Shown: one piece after another, positions 18,724-25,364 of the stretch
Layout: each line of letters starts with the position of its first letter
Numbering within the stretch: the first letter of the stretch is position 1
Origin: an uncultured Eubacteriales bacterium
GTDB lineage: Bacteria > Bacillota > Clostridia > Peptostreptococcales > Anaerovoracaceae
Assembly (NCBI GenBank): GCA_902763505.1
Contig: CACWSO010000011.1
Span: 1-64,000, forward strand
Length of the DNA: 64,000 nucleotides
Reading direction: 5' to 3'
The notes under the pieces: generated by a model
What the model was told of the DNA's origin: nothing
Databases searched by the model: none
Seen by the model: only the letters and a program-made list of their open reading frames with translations
Translations under genes and position numbers: made by a program

Positions 18724-19332
18724 ATGAATGAACAAAACGAGTTAAACAACGCAGAAGAATTCAATAACACGGAAAAACCAAAGCCAGTGAAAAAAGGCAG
18801 CTTCCTGAAAGATCTGATCAAGGACATCATCATAGCAATTGTGATCGTGCTTGCAATCACAGCGGTTATTAAACCGACGATCGTCAAAGAAGATTCCATG
18901 CTGGATACGTTGCAGTCAAACAACTATCTCTTTGTTAACAAGATGGCGTATCAGTTCAAAGATCATCCTAAGAGAGGGGATATTATCGTATTTCGCTCTG
19001 AGCTGATCAATGATCAAGATGGAAGCAAGAAGTTGCTGATCAAGCGAGTGATCGGCGTGGAAGGCGATACCATATCATTTGAGGGCGACTGTGTCTACAG
19101 AAACGGAAAGCTTCTGAAGGAAGACTATATCTATGATGAGGAGCCTTCGTTCAGAAACTATCCGAACGGCAAGGAGTTCGTCGTTGGCGAAGATGAGATC
19201 TTCGCCATGGGTGACCACCGATCGGTAAGCTGGGACAGCAGATCTGAGGACGTCGGAATGGTTTCTGAGGATGACGTGATAGGGAAAGCATTTATCAGAT
19301 TGTTCCCATTCAATGAAATGGGATTACTGTAG
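18724..19332 (+). CDS. lepB: Signal peptidase I
   Basis: A type I signal peptidase of 202 residues. It has one N-terminal membrane anchor (residues ~33-50), the catalytic serine in KEDSMLDTL (Ser58), the catalytic lysine in LLIKRVIG (Lys107) and the conserved MGDHRSVSWDSR box. It cleaves signal peptides on the outer face of the membrane. The usual SMxPT motif reads SMLDT here, a minor variant. The ribosome site is weak. The gene is probably cotranscribed with the RluA-type gene upstream. Confidence 0.92.
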   Translation: MNEQNELNNAEEFNNTEKPKPVKKGSFLKDLIKDIIIAIVIVLAITAVIKPTIVKEDSMLDTLQSNNYLFVNKMAYQFKDHPKRGDIIVFRSELINDQDGSKKLLIKRVIGVEGDTISFEGDCVYRNGKLLKEDYIYDEEPSFRNYPNGKEFVVGEDEIFAMGDHRSVSWDSRSEDVGMVSEDDVIGKAFIRLFPFNEMGLL

Positions 19333-19363
19333 AGGGATTGCGTAGAGAATTTTTACAGATAGG

Positions 19364-19807
19364 ATGAAACTTGTAGCAAATAACAAAAAAGCAAGGCATG
19401 ACTACTTTATTGATGAAACCTATGAAGCAGGCATTGAGCTTACCGGTACGGAAATCAAATCTGTGCGGCAGGGTAAGGTCAGCATCAAAGAGAGCTATGC
19501 CAGAATAAGAAACGGTGAAGTGTTCATATTGGGCATGAATATCAGCCCTTACGAACAGGGAAACCGTTTCAATGTGGATCCGCTGCGGCCGCGGAGGCTT
19601 TTGCTCCATAAGAGAGAAATCCGAAAGTTGATCGGGTATACGACACAGGATGGCTTGACTTTGGTGCCTTTGCGGATGTATATTAACGACCGGGGTAAAG
19701 CCAAAGTGGAACTGGCAGTTGCCAGAGGTAAGAAGAACTACGACAAACGCCGTAATATCGCCAAACGCGATGCGGACAGAAGGATGCTTCAGGCGAGGAG
19801 AAAATAA
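19364..19807 (+). CDS. smpB: SsrA-binding protein SmpB
   Basis: SmpB, 147 residues, complete, with [21 protein letters not shown] at the N-terminus, the conserved [20 protein letters not shown] and the basic C-terminal tail ([17 protein letters not shown]) that enters the ribosomal mRNA channel. It carries tmRNA to stalled ribosomes. ssrA lies ~350 bp downstream on the same strand, the common arrangement. Its stop codon overlaps the start of the next small gene. Confidence 0.97.
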   Translation: MKLVANNKKARHDYFIDETYEAGIELTGTEIKSVRQGKVSIKESYARIRNGEVFILGMNISPYEQGNRFNVDPLRPRRLLLHKREIRKLIGYTTQDGLTLVPLRMYINDRGKAKVELAVARGKKNYDKRRNIAKRDADRRMLQARRK

Positions 19808-20133
19808 TGCAGAGTTTATTTGACAAACTGGGTAAAGCTGCGACATCAGCGGCAACAAATGCAGCCAGTAAGGCTGAGGAAATGAGAGAAATCAACAAGC
19901 TGAAAAGTGAGAGAAACGAGCTCAAAAGTGAGTATACTGTCACGAAGAAAAAGCTTGCTGAATATGTCTTCAAACAGTATCAGGACGGGGAGCTGACTGA
20001 CAGCGCTCTGGTTGAGTTCTGCGATAAGATGCAGGAACTCAGAGACGAGATCGATGAACTGGGTCACGAAATTGACGCCGTCAGAGCGGAGTACGAGGAA
20101 AAAGCTTCCGACAGAGCTGAAGAGAGACTCTAG
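19807..20133 (+). CDS. Coiled-coil protein between smpB and ssrA
   Basis: A 108-residue, highly charged protein. A short alanine-rich N-terminus (SLFDKLGKAATSAATNAASK) is followed by two long amphipathic helices (residues ~24-60 and 70-105) with heptad-like leucine spacing. No enzymatic motif is visible and I do not know the family. Its ATG overlaps the smpB stop (ATAATG), so the two are translationally coupled. A link to trans-translation is suggested only by position. Confidence 0.7.
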   Translation: MQSLFDKLGKAATSAATNAASKAEEMREINKLKSERNELKSEYTVTKKKLAEYVFKQYQDGELTDSALVEFCDKMQELRDEIDELGHEIDAVRAEYEEKASDRAEERL

Positions 20134-20159
20134 AAGGTGCTCGGGACACCTTAAAACAA

Positions 20160-20515
20160 GGGGATGCACTGGTTTCGACGGGGGTGTGGAAACTGGATAA
20201 GCGAGCCGAAGTCGCCCAGTCTTCGTAAAAAGGGGCCGTTAAAGATAAACGCAAAAACTAATAATAATTTCGCACTGGCAGCTTAGTTCTGCCCCGCGCG
20301 CACGCCTGAGCTCACCTGCAGGCCCAGTGCCGTGCGTCAAACATGCAGGAAAACCTTATGCGTTCTCCCGGCCGCATAAGGGACTAACGGGATAGTCCTC
20401 CCGGCAGTTCGTTTCCGGACGGTCAGAAGGGCGAATCTCAAATCGGAAACTGCGCTCGGAGAAATTCCGGTGAAAATGCTTTCGGACATGGGTTCAATTC
20501 CCATCATCTCCACCA
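20160..20515 (+). ncRNA. ssrA: Transfer-messenger RNA
   Basis: tmRNA of 356 nt. The 5' acceptor strand GGGGATG (20160-20166) pairs with CATCTCC before the terminal A and CCA (20513-20515). The conserved 5' GGTTTCGACGGGGGTG and the T-arm GGGTTCAATTCCC (20490-20502) are present. The tag reading frame at 20251-20286 encodes AKTNNNFALAA followed by TAG. It rescues stalled ribosomes with SmpB. Its last six bases are the phage crossover core and also encode the final tryptophans of the integrase on the other strand. A short hairpin (AAGGTG/CACCTT, 20135-20153) lies just upstream and may help 5' processing. Confidence 0.97.
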
Positions 20516-20534
20516 ATTAGAGTTCTGGTCGAAC
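20487..20534. other. attL: attL (ssrA end joined to the phage P' arm)
   Basis: Left junction. The core CCACCA at 20510-20515 follows the tmRNA acceptor stem. The phage arm to its right (20512-20534) ends in GGTCGAAC, the inverted match of GTTCGACC at 51696-51703 beyond the other end. Confidence 0.8.
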
Positions 20535-21961
20535 TCGACGAGATCCTCAAGCTCAAGCGGCTCAACGCCGGAAAGATTGAGCTCAATGAGGATCTTTTTT
20601 TGTTTTTTGACGACCTTGCGGACAAAGGCGTCGATGATCCTCTGATTGTGTTTGACTTCATCATCAAAAGAAAATCCGGACAGGAAAGCAAGGATTCCAT
20701 CCTTCAGTGCTTCCGGATCCTGCAACGGATCAGGACGGCGGTCTCCGGAACTGATAGCGATCTCGGCACGCAGCTCCTCACGTTCAGCCTCCAGCTCGTC
20801 CAGTTTATTCAGCAGGGCGTCAGATCCGGGACGCTGCGACAGATTGTAGACCAGAGCGTCCAGCTGTTTTTCAATTCGTGCGAGCTTCTTCTCGGGCTCC
20901 ATGGCTGCCGGGGGCGCATCTTTCTTTTGATATTCGCAGAGCTTCTGGGCAATCTGGTCCAGAGCCTCCGGATCTATAAGAGCATCTGCGACCTCAGAGG
21001 CAATAAATGACTCAAAATCTCTCGCCGGGAGATTCGGTGCAGTGCATCCTTTTCCGGTGCATTTGTAATAGTAATGCTTCTGGCCAGTGTGACTGGTGCC
21101 AGAGATTCCTTTGTAATTGGATCCGCACTCGCCGCAGAACAATTTACCTGAAAGATAGTATTCAGCACTTGGCGGGCGTCTCTTTTGATTCTTTTCCATC
21201 TTTTTTTGTACCATGTAGAACAAATCCTCCGGAACGATGGCGGGCATGCCATCTTCGATAGTAACGTCTGACCATTTATACTCACCAATGTACCGTTTGC
21301 TTGTCAGAAGCCGTCTAATGGCCTGTCCGTTATGTAAATTGCCTCTGCCGGTACGAATATCATGTTCACCGAAATAACGCGAGATATCGGCGAATGTGGC
21401 GCCCTCAAGATACATCTCAAAAGCATGGACCACATGCGGAGCGACATCCGGATCGATCTCGTACTGCCGGTTCTCGCCGATGCGGTACCCGATAGGGACA
21501 GTCGAACCAGTCGATTTCCTTTTGAGAGCGGTATCATGCATACCGCGCAGGATCTTTCGTGACAGCTCCTCGGAATAGTACTGAGCCCATCCCTCCATCA
21601 GAGCTTCCAGAAGTATCCCTTCCGGTCCTTCCGGGATGTTCTCTGCAGCATACCTGATCTGCACACCGCAGTCCTTCAGCTTGCGCTTGTAGATAGCACT
21701 GTCATATTTGTCGCGGCTGAAGCGGTCTGTGGTATAGACGACGAGCACATCAAAAGCGCCGGCTTCCGCATCAGTGATCATCTTCTGGAACTCAGGACGG
21801 CGATCAGTACGGCCGGTGATGTGCCGGTCAGCATAGATGCCGACCAGCTGCAGCTTATTCTTTTTTATGTACGCCTTGCACTCGCGGACCTGTCCTTCGA
21901 TAGACTGATCTGTCTGGCCGGATCCTGCAGAATAGCGGGCGTAGATAACAGTTCGATTCAT
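20504..21961 (-). CDS. int: Large serine recombinase (phage integrase)
   Basis: 485 residues. The resolvase domain carries the nucleophile in YARYSAGSG (Ser10) and the arginine motif TTDRFSRDKYDS near residue 70. A recombinase domain follows (IGYRIGENRQYEIDPDVAPHV), then a zinc ribbon (CGECGSN...CTGKGC, near 275-310) and a coiled-coil (340-390), as in phage large serine integrases. The last codons NWW lie on the att core and the final Arg plus stop are ssrA sequence, so this is the attL form of the protein. The start at 21961 overlaps the upstream lipoprotein stop (TAATG). It is the last gene of the repressor operon. Confidence 0.95.
   Translation of the reverse strand: MNRTVIYARYSAGSGQTDQSIEGQVRECKAYIKKNKLQLVGIYADRHITGRTDRRPEFQKMITDAEAGAFDVLVVYTTDRFSRDKYDSAIYKRKLKDCGVQIRYAAENIPEGPEGILLEALMEGWAQYYSEELSRKILRGMHDTALKRKSTGSTVPIGYRIGENRQYEIDPDVAPHVVHAFEMYLEGATFADISRYFGEHDIRTGRGNLHNGQAIRRLLTSKRYIGEYKWSDVTIEDGMPAIVPEDLFYMVQKKMEKNQKRRPPSAEYYLSGKLFCGECGSNYKGISGTSHTGQKHYYYKCTGKGCTAPNLPARDFESFIASEVADALIDPEALDQIAQKLCEYQKKDAPPAAMEPEKKLARIEKQLDALVYNLSQRPGSDALLNKLDELEAEREELRAEIAISSGDRRPDPLQDPEALKDGILAFLSGFSFDDEVKHNQRIIDAFVRKVVKKQKKILIELNLSGVEPLELEDLVEFDQNSNWWR
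20541..20608 (+). terminator. Phage-supplied terminator for ssrA, antisense inside the integrase gene
   Basis: AGATCCTC (20541-20548) pairs with GAGGATCT (20587-20594), with inner GCTCAA/TTGAGC pairing, then a T-rich run (20594-20608). It points in the ssrA direction while the DNA encodes the integrase C-terminus on the other strand. It would replace the ssrA terminator that integration moved to 51726. Confidence 0.8.
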
Positions 21962-22872
21962 TATTCCATTGTACTTTCCATCTTGCCGGTATCCGGATAG
22001 AGGTTCCATGAGCCGAGAACCATTCCGCCGCCGAGAGTGCTGGCATCATGTTCCTCACCGTCTACATATTCCGTTGTCGTAACAGCGACAAGACCGCCAA
22101 GATCAGAGATGCAGGTGGTAGTATTCGTCGAGACATTCACGACATAGTGGACGGTATCACCGGACTCAAAACACGTCTTGTAGTAATTGTACGCGTAATC
22201 TTCAGCAGTGATCCCGGACTGAGCGATCATACAATACTTCCAGCTGCCGGTGGTATCGTTGCGGACGGACTGCGGATGGACAGAATCCTTTATACCCTTG
22301 ACTGAATAGTCCCCACCACCGAGATCTTCGCCATATTTTGAAACCGGGGCTGCAGTCGTCGTAGTTTCTTCTTCAGCAGGTGCCGGATCATCGACAACAA
22401 TAGAATCAATAACCGCCTGATAATCACCAGTATAGTCAGCATCAGAATCAATGTTTGTTCCCATCCAGATACCAACAGAACCCTCTTCTGTATCGAAAGC
22501 AACAACGTCAACATTCTGCGTTTGGTCCTCAAGGGGAACAGTAGCGGTGAAACGGTAGCCATCATGGTCATCGATTGTGATGGCATCAGGGTCAGAGACA
22601 AGTTCACCTCCGCCTTCAAGGAGTCCATCAACGAAAGCGTCAATATCATCATTGATTGGATCCAAGCCCGTCATTATGAGAAGCGTCCCGTTAGGAGGGT
22701 AAAATCGCGCTGTACCTGATGAGGCTTCTGACAGGTCAGCATCCCAGGAAGAGGGGACACGAAACGATATATTGCCAACGGATTCAAAGTTCACGTCATC
22801 TGATTCACTGCTTCCGCAGCCGGAAATGACAAACAGCGCAATGAACATGACAAGGATAACAACTCTTTTCAT
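21961..22872 (-). CDS. Prophage lipoprotein in the lysogeny operon
   Basis: 303 residues with a lipoprotein signal peptide: MKRVV, a hydrophobic core and lipobox VISGC (Cys19). Residues ~25-165 resemble a PsbP/Mog1-like surface fold (FRVPSSWDADLSEASSG, DHDGYRFTATVPLEDQT). A threonine-rich linker (EEETTTTAAP) follows, then a second domain (~185-303) with two cysteines. It lies between the repressor and the integrase, has ribosome site GGAGGCG, and is expressed with them from the lysogenic promoter. Lipoproteins at this position in other temperate phages (for example Ltp of Streptococcus phage TP-J34) block superinfecting DNA; that role here is inference from location and topology, not sequence similarity. 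Confidence 0.8.
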   Translation of the reverse strand: MKRVVILVMFIALFVISGCGSSESDDVNFESVGNISFRVPSSWDADLSEASSGTARFYPPNGTLLIMTGLDPINDDIDAFVDGLLEGGGELVSDPDAITIDDHDGYRFTATVPLEDQTQNVDVVAFDTEEGSVGIWMGTNIDSDADYTGDYQAVIDSIVVDDPAPAEEETTTTAAPVSKYGEDLGGGDYSVKGIKDSVHPQSVRNDTTGSWKYCMIAQSGITAEDYAYNYYKTCFESGDTVHYVVNVSTNTTTCISDLGGLVAVTTTEYVDGEEHDASTLGGGMVLGSWNLYPDTGKMESTME

Positions 22873-22886
22873 TTCACGCCTCCGAT

Positions 22887-23249
22887 TTAAGCGGATTCAA
22901 TCACACTATCCTGAATTTCAGTTTTTATATAATGACTTTCTGAAAGTATTCCTTTGATTGCGCTGATTGCTGCCAATTGGCCCTCATCGTTAAGCTCGCG
23001 GAACAAAGAAATAAGCTCCGTCTCCGTTGCGTTCAAAGATTCGGCACCATAATAATCAAGCAAATAAGAACAGGATACACCGAGAGCTTGGCACAAACTG
23101 ACAATCTTGTCAGCGTCCGGCTTGCTCTTATCTTTTTCCCAATTACTAATAACACCTGATGATTTGACGTTTATCAGGGTGGCAAGGTCTGACTGCAACA
23201 GGCCAGCTTCTTCACGCGCCGCTTTTATTCTCTGTCCTAATGATTTCAT
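22887..23249 (-). CDS. XRE-family phage repressor (CI-like)
   Basis: 120 residues: an N-terminal helix-turn-helix (LGQRIKAAREEAGLLQSDLATL, SGVISNWEKDKSKPD) and a short helical C-terminus for oligomerisation. It has no peptidase domain of the LexA/CI type, so induction cannot follow classical RecA-driven self-cleavage. The start at 23249 follows GGAGGTG. It is divergent from the Cro-like gene across a 138-bp control region with three operators. It leads the repressor-lipoprotein-integrase operon. Confidence 0.9.
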   Translation of the reverse strand: MKSLGQRIKAAREEAGLLQSDLATLINVKSSGVISNWEKDKSKPDADKIVSLCQALGVSCSYLLDYYGAESLNATETELISLFRELNDEGQLAAISAIKGILSESHYIKTEIQDSVIESA

Positions 23250-23272
23250 AATAAGCACCTCCGTGTAGTTGT

Positions 23273-23376
23273 ATTTTATGTATCTTTATTAAGGAAATCA
23301 AGAAATTATTGAAAATAATCTTGACATTCAATAATACTTTGAATATGATTAAGAAAATCAAAGAATTATTGAATTG
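23273..23376. promoter_or_regulatory. Phage genetic switch: divergent promoters and three operators
   Basis: Minus-strand promoter: TTGATT (23301-23296), 17 bp, TAAAAT (23278-23273), driving the repressor. Plus-strand promoter: TTGACA (23321-23326), 17 bp, TATGAT (23344-23349), driving the Cro-like gene. Three copies of a TYCAA-N7-TTGAA dyad lie at about 23297-23313, 23327-23343 and 23357-23373. The outer two are direct repeats exactly 60 bp apart with 20 of 23 bases identical; the middle one is inverted and fills the spacer of the lytic promoter. Confidence 0.82.
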
Positions 23377-23387
23377 GAGGAACGAAA

Positions 23388-23609
23388 ATGCTGATTAATG
23401 AAACAGTGAAGCGGCTTCTGAAAGAAGAAGGAAGAACGCAGACGTGGGTTGCTCAGGAGATGAATAGAATCGATCCGTCCATAGATATGACCAACGTAAA
23501 GCTCAGTGCTATTGCTACAGGGCAGAGAAAAATGACCGGAGATGAGATGATCGCATTCTGTAAGGCGATGAGACGCAACCCGGATGAGTTCATGCGGGAG
23601 GGGATATAA
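23388..23609 (+). CDS. Cro-like helix-turn-helix protein
   Basis: 73 residues with an XRE-type fold (TVKRLLKEEGRTQTWVAQEM, NVKLSAIATGQRKMTGDE). It is the first gene of the lytic transcript, with ribosome site GGAGG just before the ATG. As the gene facing the repressor across shared operators it is the natural Cro counterpart. Confidence 0.82.
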   Translation: MLINETVKRLLKEEGRTQTWVAQEMNRIDPSIDMTNVKLSAIATGQRKMTGDEMIAFCKAMRRNPDEFMREGI

Positions 23610-23610
23610 C

Positions 23611-23754
23611 ATGGCAAAGCTGATTTTCAATCCGGACAAAGAAGTCACGATCGAAGACGAACTGATCGAGAGAAAAGCGCTGGGGGTGCTCCTGGGGTAC
23701 GTCAAGGAAGCCATGGAAGCAAAAGCGCAGCAGGAAGAGAGGAAAGAGTCATGA
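23611..23754 (+). CDS. Small early phage protein
   Basis: A 47-residue charged protein (MAKLIFNPDKEVTIEDELIE...) with one long predicted helix at the C-terminus. The family is not recognised. It starts 1 bp after the Cro-like stop and its stop overlaps the next ATG (ATGA), consistent with coupled translation. Confidence 0.6.
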   Translation: MAKLIFNPDKEVTIEDELIERKALGVLLGYVKEAMEAKAQQEERKES

Positions 23755-23867
23755 AAAAGTACAGAGTGAGAGAAGGATCAATTGCGGACTGGCTCAGGAT
23801 GATCATGGTCAGTGCTGCATTCTGGGCAGTGATCGGAATCGCAACTATATCGGCATATCCGATGTAA
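23751..23867 (+). CDS. Tiny single-pass membrane protein
   Basis: 38 residues: a basic N-terminus (MKKYRVREGSIADWLR) and one hydrophobic segment (MVSAAFWAVIGIATISAY). It overlaps the preceding gene by 4 bp. Function unknown. Confidence 0.5.
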   Translation: MKKYRVREGSIADWLRMIMVSAAFWAVIGIATISAYPM

Positions 23868-23874
23868 AGGATCG

Positions 23875-24147
23875 ATGAGACTGAAGGGAGTGCCATTTTG
23901 GATGGCAGACCGGGAACACGACCTGCAGACAGAGAATGCCAGACGGATAGAGAAGCAACTCAGGGGCAGGATGTGTCCGGCACTCACGGGCGTGATCAGA
24001 AAAATGAGAAAGGACTATGCGAGATATGGAAAACAAAGAAGCAATACTCAGATACCTGCTATGGGCTTTGCAGCAGACAAGACACCTGAACGAACTGCTG
24101 GATCTGAAGTACGATCCGAAGAACGAGATCGTGGAGGCATCGATTAG
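23875..24147 (+). CDS. Possible small basic early protein
   Basis: 90 codons beginning MRLKGVPFWMADREHD, with AAAGGA 4 bp before the ATG. The first ~55 residues look protein-like, but the last third overlaps the more convincing gene at 24026 by 120 bp. Either the overlap is genuine or the end is spurious. Unknown function. Confidence 0.35.
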   Translation: MRLKGVPFWMADREHDLQTENARRIEKQLRGRMCPALTGVIRKMRKDYARYGKQRSNTQIPAMGFAADKTPERTAGSEVRSEERDRGGID

Positions 24148-24238
24148 AACACACAGCGGAATCTTCAGGAAGAAGATCAACGTGGCATGTGACAGCGGCA
24201 TCGCGATGATTAAAGACGTCGTCAAGGCGCTGGAGTAA
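24026..24238 (+). CDS. Small early phage protein
   Basis: A 70-residue mostly helical protein (MENKEAILRYLLWALQQT...). An alternative ATG at 24017 adds three residues. It ends 2 bp before the HNH-like gene. Family not recognised. Confidence 0.55.
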   Translation: MENKEAILRYLLWALQQTRHLNELLDLKYDPKNEIVEASIRTHSGIFRKKINVACDSGIAMIKDVVKALE

Positions 24239-24240
24239 CG

Positions 24241-24609
24241 ATGGACGACTATTACTATACCTGCCCGTTCCCGAAGCCGGGGAAATCGAAAAAGAAGCGG
24301 CCACAGAATGGATACAAAGACAAACCGAGCAGAAGGTGCTGGTATTGCGGCAGAGACTATGCGGAACGTCACGAGGTATACGGAGGACCGTTCCGGGAGA
24401 TCTCGATAGAGATGGGGTTTCAGGTCGATGTTTGTCCGGAACATCATAGGATGCTGCACTCGAATGGAGACGCATGGGCTCAGGTCGAGAACCAGAAGTG
24501 GCGGATGTACTACCAGAACAAATGGGAGAACGAGCAGATTGCCAGCGGAATGGATCCGGAAGAGGCGCGAGACCGATGGATCCTGATGATGGGAAGGAAC
24601 TACCTCTGA
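24241..24609 (+). CDS. HNH-like zinc-binding phage protein
   Basis: 122 residues with a CWYCGRDYAERHEVYGG motif (residues ~33-50) and VDVCPEHHRMLHS (~63-75). This is a treble-clef arrangement of two Cys pairs and histidines as in HNH-type nucleases and phage zinc-finger proteins near replication genes. Whether it cleaves DNA cannot be judged. The stop overlaps the next start (TGATG). Confidence 0.65.
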   Translation: MDDYYYTCPFPKPGKSKKKRPQNGYKDKPSRRCWYCGRDYAERHEVYGGPFREISIEMGFQVDVCPEHHRMLHSNGDAWAQVENQKWRMYYQNKWENEQIASGMDPEEARDRWILMMGRNYL

Positions 24610-25010
24610 TGTACAGATACGAAACCGAAAGACAACAGCATATCGAAGAGTACGGATCCTTCCTGTACTGCCCGAAGCACGGCAATCTGTGCTGCTACAT
24701 GGAGAACGTCTGGGAGACAGGAAAAAACTGCGGTCGCATGCCGTGTATCGTAGAAGATCCGGAGCACAAGAAGCTGCAGGAGCGGATCCGGAGGAACGTG
24801 GCCAGACGCCAGGGGAAAACGAAAGAGGAAAAGCAGGACAACATCCGCAGGCAGACAAAGACATGGGAGGAGCGCCAGCTTGAGAAGATCCACAGACTGG
24901 AGGCAGAGTCCCGGAAAGCATACAGACGTAACCGGCCAAAGGTCGGAGAAGATAAACTGCATCAAGCAATATTGTTGCGCGCAGAGCTGCGCAGAAAGAA
25001 GGAGGAGTAA
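24609..25010 (+). CDS. Cysteine-containing, lysine/arginine-rich early protein
   Basis: 133 residues. The N-terminal 50 carry a possible zinc site (YCPKHGNLCCYMEN, CGRMPC). The remaining ~80 form a long, very basic helical region that could bind nucleic acid. It is translationally coupled to the HNH-like gene. Not recognised further. Confidence 0.6.
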   Translation: MYRYETERQQHIEEYGSFLYCPKHGNLCCYMENVWETGKNCGRMPCIVEDPEHKKLQERIRRNVARRQGKTKEEKQDNIRRQTKTWEERQLEKIHRLEAESRKAYRRNRPKVGEDKLHQAILLRAELRRKKEE

Positions 25011-25349
25011 ATGAGCAAAGTGAAAAAGATCTATCTGTCCGGGCCGATATCCGGACGCCGCGACAGAGACGTCGCGAAACATTTCAACAGAGTCAAGTGG
25101 CTGCTGGAATACGAGGCGGAGGCAGCGCAGGCGAACGTCCAGATCATATCGCCGGCGACGCTGAGCATCATGGGACTTGAATGGGAGTCATACATGAAGA
25201 TCGCCAGAGCCATCATCGAAGATCCATCCATCGACGCGATCTGTCTGATGAAGGGATGGGAAAAATCTGACGGATGCAAGAGAGAAGCCATGTGGGCAGC
25301 TGCAGCAGGGAAGAAGTTCATACGTGAGCCCGGAGCAAAGGAAACATAA
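25011..25349 (+). CDS. DUF4406-like (nucleoside deoxyribosyltransferase-type) protein
   Basis: 112 residues opening with KIYLSGPISGRRDRD, the nucleotide-binding loop of DUF4406 and related nucleoside 2-deoxyribosyltransferase folds, and ending with CLMKGWEKSDGCKREAMWA. Such small proteins are frequent in phage early regions and may act on nucleotides. The start directly follows the previous stop, with GGAGGAG upstream. Confidence 0.75.
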   Translation: MSKVKKIYLSGPISGRRDRDVAKHFNRVKWLLEYEAEAAQANVQIISPATLSIMGLEWESYMKIARAIIEDPSIDAICLMKGWEKSDGCKREAMWAAAAGKKFIREPGAKET

Positions 25350-25364
25350 AGGAGGAGTAAGTAA

